Shown here one piece after another: positions 59,140 to 64,000 of a stretch of 64,000 bases of DNA. Numbering within the stretch: the first letter of the stretch is position 1; the number at the start of each line of letters is the position of its first letter. Made by a program: the position numbers and the translations under genes. Below the pieces are notes generated by a model. That model searched no databases. It had not been told where the DNA came from and was given only the letters and a program-made list of their open reading frames with translations. Origin of the DNA: Niastella sp966212235 (lineage in GTDB: Bacteria > Bacteroidota > Bacteroidia > Chitinophagales > Chitinophagaceae); assembly GCA_966212235.1 (NCBI GenBank), contig CBIHPP010000006.1, forward strand, positions 124,001-188,000, in the 5' to 3' direction.

Positions 59140-60240
59140 CTTTCTCCTACCCCACCATATCATAAACCCGGTAACAGGCAGACTGGCAGCAATAAGAGAT
59201 GCGAAAAAGGCCAGTATCTTTCCGGGCAAACCCAATATGGCGCCCACGTGAATATCATAATTCAACCGCAGCAATTTATCGGCTCCTTTAGCATCTTTAA
59301 ATCGGCCGTAAATATGTTCTACAGGTATTTCTTTCAGGGTATACTGATCAAAAAAACGGTAATCCATTTTCCAGTATGTACTTGCATCTGTGTTTATGGC
59401 TGCTTCAATAGCCGATTTACCGGTAACCGGAAAATGCATTTCTATAGTCTCCGCATCCTTGTGCTCCTGTTGCATCTGGAACCACAATTTGTCGACAGGT
59501 AAGTTGCTTGCCTGAGCCACTTTCGTTGTGTCTGAAAAAGGCTCCTGGTAAGTAAGAGACTTTTTACCACCAACGCTTTTGTAAATGGCATTTGCCAGCA
59601 ATTGCCATCCAAAGATCAATCCGGTAATAGCCATGAAAATAACTACCCAGGTCATATAAAAACCAAATACATTATGCAGGTCGTAATTTTTGCGACGCCA
59701 CGCTGCACTCCATTTTATAGAGAAGCGTTGTTTGCGAGCCGCTTTATTTCCTGGCCACCATAAGATGAGGCCGGTGATCATCATCACTACAAAAATGATG
59801 GTCGCAACGATCGTAATGGGCTGGCCTATTGCCGGCGGCAACCACAGGTAATAATGTCCTAACAATACCTGTCTGAAAAAATCCCGGTTCATGTTCTTTA
59901 CCTTCAACACCTCACCGTTATAGGGATTCACATATATAACGTAATAATATTCCGGCTCAAATTCGAAGAATGTTACCTGGGCGGCTTCGTCTTTTGCACC
60001 ATACAGCACGCTGTGCGGATGCTTTCCCGGTAGTTGCTTTTCTGCGATCTGCTGTATTTGCGATGGTGGCAGATACGACGTTTGTTGCGGGACAACATGC
60101 GTATAAGACTTTTGGATCAGCGCCTGGATCTCAACCTGAAATGCATACAAACAGCCGGTAACGGCAATAACAAAAACAATGATCCCCGAAGTAAATCCCA
60201 GCCACAAATGAACTTTTCCTATAATCTTTTTAATAGTCAT
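59119..60240 (-). CDS. PepSY-associated membrane protein (iron-uptake-type reductase family)
   Basis: ATG 60240 (MTIKKIIGKVHLWLGF) is preferred over the TTG at 60258; it gives 373 residues. Four membrane spans frame two soluble parts: KIIGKVHLWLGFTSGIIVFVIAVTGCLYAFQVEI, a PepSY-like stretch with YYYVIYVNPYNGEVLKV, LLGHYYLWLPPAIGQPITIVATIIFVVMMITGLILWWP, then YDLHNVFGFYMTWVVIFMAITGLIFGW and a C-terminal LNYDIHVGAILGLPGKILAFFASLIAASLPVTGFMIWWGRR. The His residues in spans 1 and 3 are probably heme or metal ligands. In relatives such proteins lie beside TonB siderophore receptors; none is in this window, but an AraC regulator is next door. Confidence 0.88.
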   Translation of the reverse strand: MTIKKIIGKVHLWLGFTSGIIVFVIAVTGCLYAFQVEIQALIQKSYTHVVPQQTSYLPPSQIQQIAEKQLPGKHPHSVLYGAKDEAAQVTFFEFEPEYYYVIYVNPYNGEVLKVKNMNRDFFRQVLLGHYYLWLPPAIGQPITIVATIIFVVMMITGLILWWPGNKAARKQRFSIKWSAAWRRKNYDLHNVFGFYMTWVVIFMAITGLIFGWQLLANAIYKSVGGKKSLTYQEPFSDTTKVAQASNLPVDKLWFQMQQEHKDAETIEMHFPVTGKSAIEAAINTDASTYWKMDYRFFDQYTLKEIPVEHIYGRFKDAKGADKLLRLNYDIHVGAILGLPGKILAFFASLIAASLPVTGFMIWWGRRKKKPLPK

Positions 60241-60358
60241 ACTCTTATATTGCGTCAACCACGCCCGTTAAGCTGCAAAAATGCCAATTGCAGCCAAAAG
60301 AACGTTATGCAATCGGAAAAATGGTTTACGCAAAGAGAAAAAAAATGACTGCTAAATA

Positions 60359-61300
60359 TTAATGTAACAACAGTTCACAAGGTTTCAACCCTGTTTGCTT
60401 TTTAAATGCAGTAGAAAAATGTGAGATAGAAGAATAGCCCAGCATCATAGAAACTTCGGTTACGGTCAACCCTTTTTCATATAATAAATATCGGGCATGT
60501 TCCATGCGCTGGCTCTGGTAGAAATCGAAGATGGTAGTACCGTATAATTCTTTAAAGCCTTTTTTCAGATAGCATTCATTGATGGCTACTTTACGGCTCA
60601 ACTCCTTTATGGTAATAGGCTCACCAATGTGTTGCAGTAAGATCTCCCGGGCCTTAACGATCTTTTCGCGATCAGCTTCGTTTGCCAGGAATTTGCACTG
60701 GAAAGCTTCTATTTCTTTATCATCGCCCAACATACATTCCAGGCTGTACAACAACAGCATCTGGGTTTGGGCATTGATATAGATATTCTCCAGGCTATCG
60801 GTATAGGTATGACTTAGTAATGCTTCCAGCACCTGGCGGGTGCGACCGCACAAAGGCAGTATTTTTGAAAAAGAAGAAGGATGAACAAATTGCAGCACTT
60901 CATCGGTAATGGTTTTCAATTTGCCGGGTTTTACAAACTGCGACAAGTGGACTGCCGAAAACCGGAAACTCATTACATCGATGCTTTCAACTCTTTCTGC
61001 ACAGGCATGCGAAGTGTTTATTTTGCACTGATCGCATTCCACTTCTTTCTGATTGCAATACATATTACCCGAAACACAAAACTTCAACTCCACATAATTC
61101 TCCTGAGGCACTGCCTTCTTAATATGATATACCAGCACCCCGGTATCCTCAATATTCCACTGGGAATGTTTCCGGTATCTTTTAATGGCATATTGAACCG
61201 ACCCGGGCATTTGTTGCTCTTTTTCCTGCAACAAATGCAACTGATCGTGCATGATCGGTTGCTTATAAGCCAGTGAAAGTATATCGGGTGGGTTATACAT
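60359..61300 (-). CDS. AraC-family transcriptional regulator (PchR-like)
   Basis: ATG 61300 (MYNPPDILSLAYK) is preferred because the upstream TTG overlaps a -7 site; it gives 313 residues. The C-terminal 100 residues form two helix-turn-helix units: EPITIKELSRKVAINECYLKKGFKELYGTTIFDF and LTVTEVSMMLGYSSISHFSTAFKKQTGLKP. The N-terminal part holds an unusual Cys set (about residues 80-106, reading CNQKEVECDQCKINTSHAC), which might bind a metal. Together with the neighbouring PepSY gene this resembles PchR-type regulators of iron acquisition. The transcript leader would be only a few bases long. Confidence 0.87.
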   Translation of the reverse strand: MYNPPDILSLAYKQPIMHDQLHLLQEKEQQMPGSVQYAIKRYRKHSQWNIEDTGVLVYHIKKAVPQENYVELKFCVSGNMYCNQKEVECDQCKINTSHACAERVESIDVMSFRFSAVHLSQFVKPGKLKTITDEVLQFVHPSSFSKILPLCGRTRQVLEALLSHTYTDSLENIYINAQTQMLLLYSLECMLGDDKEIEAFQCKFLANEADREKIVKAREILLQHIGEPITIKELSRKVAINECYLKKGFKELYGTTIFDFYQSQRMEHARYLLYEKGLTVTEVSMMLGYSSISHFSTAFKKQTGLKPCELLLH

Positions 61301-61309
61301 ATTTGGTTG

Positions 61310-61317
61310 CAAATTTA
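61310..61317 (-). promoter_or_regulatory. putative -7 promoter element of the AraC-type gene
   Basis: The minus strand reads TAAATTTG, matching TAnnTTTG, 10-17 bases upstream of ATG 61300, so the mRNA would be nearly leaderless. Confidence 0.5.
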
Positions 61318-61381
61318 CAGGTACAACGTTAAAATTCCCAATGGTTTATCGCTTTGGTAGTCATGGAAGTGTCAGGAATAC

Positions 61382-61512
61382 GTGAAACGGCAAACGGCAA
61401 ACGTGAAAAACTATATGTTTTATTAGCCCTACTATTGCCGAGTTAATATTAAGTAATACAATAACAACAAATTACGAACTATCGTTTGCCGTTTCACGTC
61501 TCACGTTTCACA
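61382..61512. repeat. inverted word-repeat pair (AAACGGC words), araC-M23 gap
   Basis: GTGAAACGGCAAACGGC, AAACGTGAAA (61382-61408) face CGTTTGCCGTTTCACG, TCTCACGTTTCAC (61483-61511). The words and arrangement match the pair in the hemA-hemC gap, 10 kb away and between unrelated genes. Confidence 0.8.
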
Positions 61513-61515
61513 GTA

Positions 61516-62487
61516 TTAATCGAAACTCTGGTTGCTTGAAGAAGACATCTTCAACAGGCGGTCGTATTGTTCTGGAGAAAGGTCGTTATAGAAGAAGTAA
61601 ACAGGATCGAGATGGCGGCCATTCTTATGTACCTCGTAGTGACAGTGCGGACCGGTTGATTTTCCGGTACTGCCTACCCAGCCAATGATCTCACCGCGTT
61701 TAATGCGTTCGCCGGGTTTTACTTTAACCTTAAACATGTGGCCATACAGGGTTTCGTATCCGTACCCATGGTTCAGTACTACGTGATTACCATAGCCATT
61801 ACCCAGGTTGCCGGCCGTTTTAACAACGCCATTGGCGGTGGCATAAATGGGTGTTCCCTGGGGAGCGGCAAAATCGAGCCCGGCGTGCATTTTAACCGTT
61901 TTATAAACCGGGTCGATCCGGTAACCAAAACCTGAGGCCAGGCGCTTCAGATCGCTGTTGCTCACCGGTTGAATGGCCGGTGTACAAGCCAACAGTTGTT
62001 CTTTATTCTTGATAAACCCGGTTATTTCAACATATGATTTTTCCTGACTCACCATGCGGTTCTCCAGGTTATGAAGGGAATGCACTATAGAGTTTTCCAG
62101 CTCGTAATTGGTCATACTGGCTACCATTTCCATTTCTTTTTGTTGCTCCATATCCTTCGCCCGCATACTGTCGGGAATGGGATTGGCCTCGAAAATGGTG
62201 CGGTAAACATCATTATCACGCTCTTCGAGCTGGTTCATACGCTGTTGCATTTTAGCAACCTGCTCATCCAGCACCCAGTAGCGCTCCTGCAGTTGTTCAT
62301 TATACTGCATCAAAGCTTTTTCCTTGGTAGAAGGAAAATACCGGTAAGCAACAGAAACAATAATTATAGAGGTAACGATAGCAGCCGACATGAAACCCAG
62401 CACTCGCAGCAGCTTGACGTGCAGCGGAGTCTCCAGCTTTTCATAACGGAGTGTATTGGTGTTGTAGTAGTACTTGATTTTCTTCAT
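61516..62487 (-). CDS. M23-family peptidoglycan endopeptidase
   Basis: ATG 62487 (MKKIKYYYNTNTLRYEKLETP) is a better start than 62523; it gives 323 residues. A membrane span (about 32-54) is followed by a coiled coil (about 60-115, LQERYWVLDEQVAKMQQRMNQLEERD) and the LytM domain with metal ligands in MHAGLDFAAPQG (HxxxD) and GPHCHYEVHKNG (HxH), all present. It would cut peptidoglycan cross-bridges at the periplasmic face of the inner membrane; the coiled coil suggests it works with a divisome or ABC partner. Divergent from alaS. Confidence 0.93.
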   Translation of the reverse strand: MKKIKYYYNTNTLRYEKLETPLHVKLLRVLGFMSAAIVTSIIIVSVAYRYFPSTKEKALMQYNEQLQERYWVLDEQVAKMQQRMNQLEERDNDVYRTIFEANPIPDSMRAKDMEQQKEMEMVASMTNYELENSIVHSLHNLENRMVSQEKSYVEITGFIKNKEQLLACTPAIQPVSNSDLKRLASGFGYRIDPVYKTVKMHAGLDFAAPQGTPIYATANGVVKTAGNLGNGYGNHVVLNHGYGYETLYGHMFKVKVKPGERIKRGEIIGWVGSTGKSTGPHCHYEVHKNGRHLDPVYFFYNDLSPEQYDRLLKMSSSSNQSFD

Positions 62488-62540
62488 GGATACAAGCCGA
62501 TTACCAAGGTTGCTTTTCAGCAAAACAGCCCGAATTAAGT

Positions 62541-62548
62541 TACCTTTG
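62541..62548 (+). promoter_or_regulatory. putative -7 promoter element of alaS
   Basis: TACCTTTG matches TAnnTTTG, about 76 bases before the alaS ATG. Confidence 0.5.
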
Positions 62549-62575
62549 CAGCCGTTGCCTAATCGGTAACATTTA

Positions 62576-62583
62576 CAAATATA
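62576..62583 (-). promoter_or_regulatory. putative -7 promoter element of the M23 peptidase gene
   Basis: The minus strand reads TATATTTG, matching TAnnTTTG, about 90 bases before ATG 62487. The transcripts of alaS and the peptidase would overlap near their 5' ends. Confidence 0.45.
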
Positions 62584-62623
62584 AAGGCTTAAGCGTCAAT
62601 TTTATCAAAGATCGTTCCGTTTT

Positions 62624-64000
62624 ATGATGACCAGCGCAGAAATTCGTAAGCAATACATGGACTTTTTTCGTAATAAAGGACATGAAATCGTTCCTTCAGC
62701 CCCAATTGTGGTAAAGAATGACCCTACTTTGTTATTTACCAATGCGGGAATGAACCAGTTTAAAGAATATTTCCTGGGAAATAAAAAAGCCCCCTTTCCC
62801 CGGGTGGCCGATACCCAAAAATGCCTCCGGGTAAGCGGAAAGCACAACGACCTGGAAGAAGTTGGGGTTGATACCTACCACCATACCATGTTTGAAATGC
62901 TTGGTAACTGGAGCTTTGGCGACTATTTTAAGAAAGAAGCCATTGCCTGGAGCTGGGAATTACTGACTGAAATTTATAAAATACCCAAAGACAGGATATA
63001 TGTCACTTATTTTGAAGGTGACGCCGGCGAAAACCTGGCAAAAGATGAGGAGGCATTTGCAGAATGGAGCAAACTGGTGGCTGCCGACCGCATTTTACCG
63101 GGCAATAAAAAAGATAATTTCTGGGAAATGGGCGATACCGGTCCTTGCGGTCCCTGTTCAGAAATACATGTTGACTGCCGGAGCGACGAAGAAAGAAAAC
63201 AAAAAAGCGGGGCTGAACTGGTAAATAATGATCATCCACAGGTGATCGAGATCTGGAATAATGTGTTCATGCAGTTTAACCGGAAAAAAGACAGTAGCCT
63301 TGAACCCCTCCCCAACAAACACGTTGATACCGGTATGGGGTTTGAACGGCTGGTAAGGGTACTGCAAGGCAAACAATCCAATTACGATTCTGATGTTTTT
63401 ACCGGTACCCTGGCTGCTATTGAAAATATTTCTAAAAAGAAATATGATCCCAACACGCCGCCATCAACCCATGCCGACTGGCACCAGGCGGTAGCATTCC
63501 GTGTGCTGGCCGACCATATTCGCGCCATCAGTTTTACTATTGCCGATGGACAGCTGCCCTCCAATACCGGAGCCGGTTATGTTATCCGCCGCATTTTGCG
63601 CAGGGCTGTTCGTTATTATTATACCTACCTCGATTATAAACAACCCCTGCTGCACCAACTGGTGCCGGTACTGGCGGAACAGTTCAAAACAGTTTTTCCC
63701 GAACTGCTCCAGCAACTGGACTTTGTTACCAAAGTTGTAAAGGAAGAAGAGGATGCCTTTTTGCGGACCCTGGAAAAAGGACTCAAAAAGATCGACGAAA
63801 TAATTGCTACAACACAGAATAAAACCATTAACGGCTCAGCAGCTTTTGAGCTGTATGATACGTATGGCTTCCCTGTTGATTTAACACGACTGATAGCCCG
63901 GGAAAATAACCTCGAAGTAGATGAAGAAGGTTTTAAAGCAGAAATGACCCAGCAGAAAGACCGCAGCCGTGCCGCTACCGCTTTAAGTGCAGAAGACTGG
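62624..64000 (+). CDS. alaS: alanine--tRNA ligase (partial, cut by right edge)
   Basis: The frame is open from ATG 62624 (a second ATG follows immediately at 62627) to base 64000, giving 459 residues of an enzyme usually near 870. The class II catalytic core is clear: TSAEIRKQYMDFFRNKGHEIVPSAP, NDPTLLFTNAGMNQFKEYFLG, ADTQKCLRVSGKHNDLEEVGVDTYHHTMFEMLGNWSFGDYFKKEAI, and GDTGPCGPCSEIHVD. LPNKHVDTGMGFERLVRVLQG and RVLADHIRAISFTIADGQLPSNTGAGYVIRRILRRAVRY follow. The editing domain and C-terminal part lie outside. Divergent from the M23 peptidase gene. Confidence 0.96.
   Translation, partial: MMTSAEIRKQYMDFFRNKGHEIVPSAPIVVKNDPTLLFTNAGMNQFKEYFLGNKKAPFPRVADTQKCLRVSGKHNDLEEVGVDTYHHTMFEMLGNWSFGDYFKKEAIAWSWELLTEIYKIPKDRIYVTYFEGDAGENLAKDEEAFAEWSKLVAADRILPGNKKDNFWEMGDTGPCGPCSEIHVDCRSDEERKQKSGAELVNNDHPQVIEIWNNVFMQFNRKKDSSLEPLPNKHVDTGMGFERLVRVLQGKQSNYDSDVFTGTLAAIENISKKKYDPNTPPSTHADWHQAVAFRVLADHIRAISFTIADGQLPSNTGAGYVIRRILRRAVRYYYTYLDYKQPLLHQLVPVLAEQFKTVFPELLQQLDFVTKVVKEEEDAFLRTLEKGLKKIDEIIATTQNKTINGSAAFELYDTYGFPVDLTRLIARENNLEVDEEGFKAEMTQQKDRSRAATALSAEDW

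Overview
The window is chromosomal DNA of a Bacteroidota bacterium, most likely a member of the Chitinophagaceae (Niastella/Chitinophaga-like). This is inferred from gene content and promoters: a gliding lipoprotein GldB, a Bacteroidota-type N-acyl arginine operon, Mg-type HemB, a long IleRS, a DksA relative without zinc cysteines, many small Cys-lipoproteins, and many sites matching the Bacteroidota -7 promoter TAnnTTTG just upstream of start codons. Shine-Dalgarno sequences are generally not evident. No rRNA, tRNA, CRISPR array, prophage or insertion sequence was seen.

Layout. 1-6.9 kb: a MoxR ATPase cut by the left edge, two similar small lipoproteins, nadE divergent from gldB, a YcxB-like membrane protein, a 40-residue lipoprotein gene that is easily missed, and an ORF made of heptapeptide repeats. 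7.1-12.5 kb: B12-dependent ribonucleotide reductase nrdJ, a DUF2490 protein and a GGGP synthase homologue. 12.9-21.4 kb: an eight-gene arginine operon (GNAT acyltransferase, argG, argC, argD, argF', argB, argE-like, argH). 21.5-30.1 kb: M28 peptidase, a LytS/LytTR two-component pair, dxs, an L,D-transpeptidase-like protein, scpA, a DUF3078 protein and mscL. 30.2-45.4 kb: PPK2, an EamA transporter, frr, a WecA-like transferase, an unpaired N-terminal transketolase half, a LolE-like permease, rbfA, an MsbA-like exporter, a DPP IV peptidase, a DksA-like protein and ileS. 46.4-57.6 kb: a near-complete heme cluster (hemN, hemJ, hemH, hemA, hemC, hemD, hemE, hemF, hemB, hemL). 57.8-64 kb: a DUF5009 membrane protein, a PepSY protein, an AraC regulator, an M23 peptidase and the 5' part of alaS.

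How the genes work together. The arginine operon carries glutamate to arginine through N-acyl intermediates; carbamoylation comes before deacylation, and the leading GNAT gene is the obvious candidate for the first acylation step. The heme cluster encodes every step from glutamyl-tRNA to protoheme, with both the oxygen-dependent (HemF) and oxygen-independent (HemN) coproporphyrinogen steps and HemJ as the protoporphyrinogen oxidase candidate.

The most unusual signal is not a gene. Many gaps, and at least two and perhaps three coding sequences (hemC, ileS, possibly argC), contain clusters of short degenerate words of about 7-12 bases, repeated in tandem and often again in inverted orientation so that they can fold into hairpins. 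The words come in classes (AAACGGC, TTCACCAT/TCAATGG, GCTAATGTG, GTTTGTGGTTTATG, AGTAGGAAATAAG, AACGCTTAA, CTACCCATTTA) that recur between unrelated loci. A separate palindrome, TCCGCCAGCTGGCGGA, also recurs. I know of no named element that matches the word clusters; they are the best candidate here for an undescribed system.
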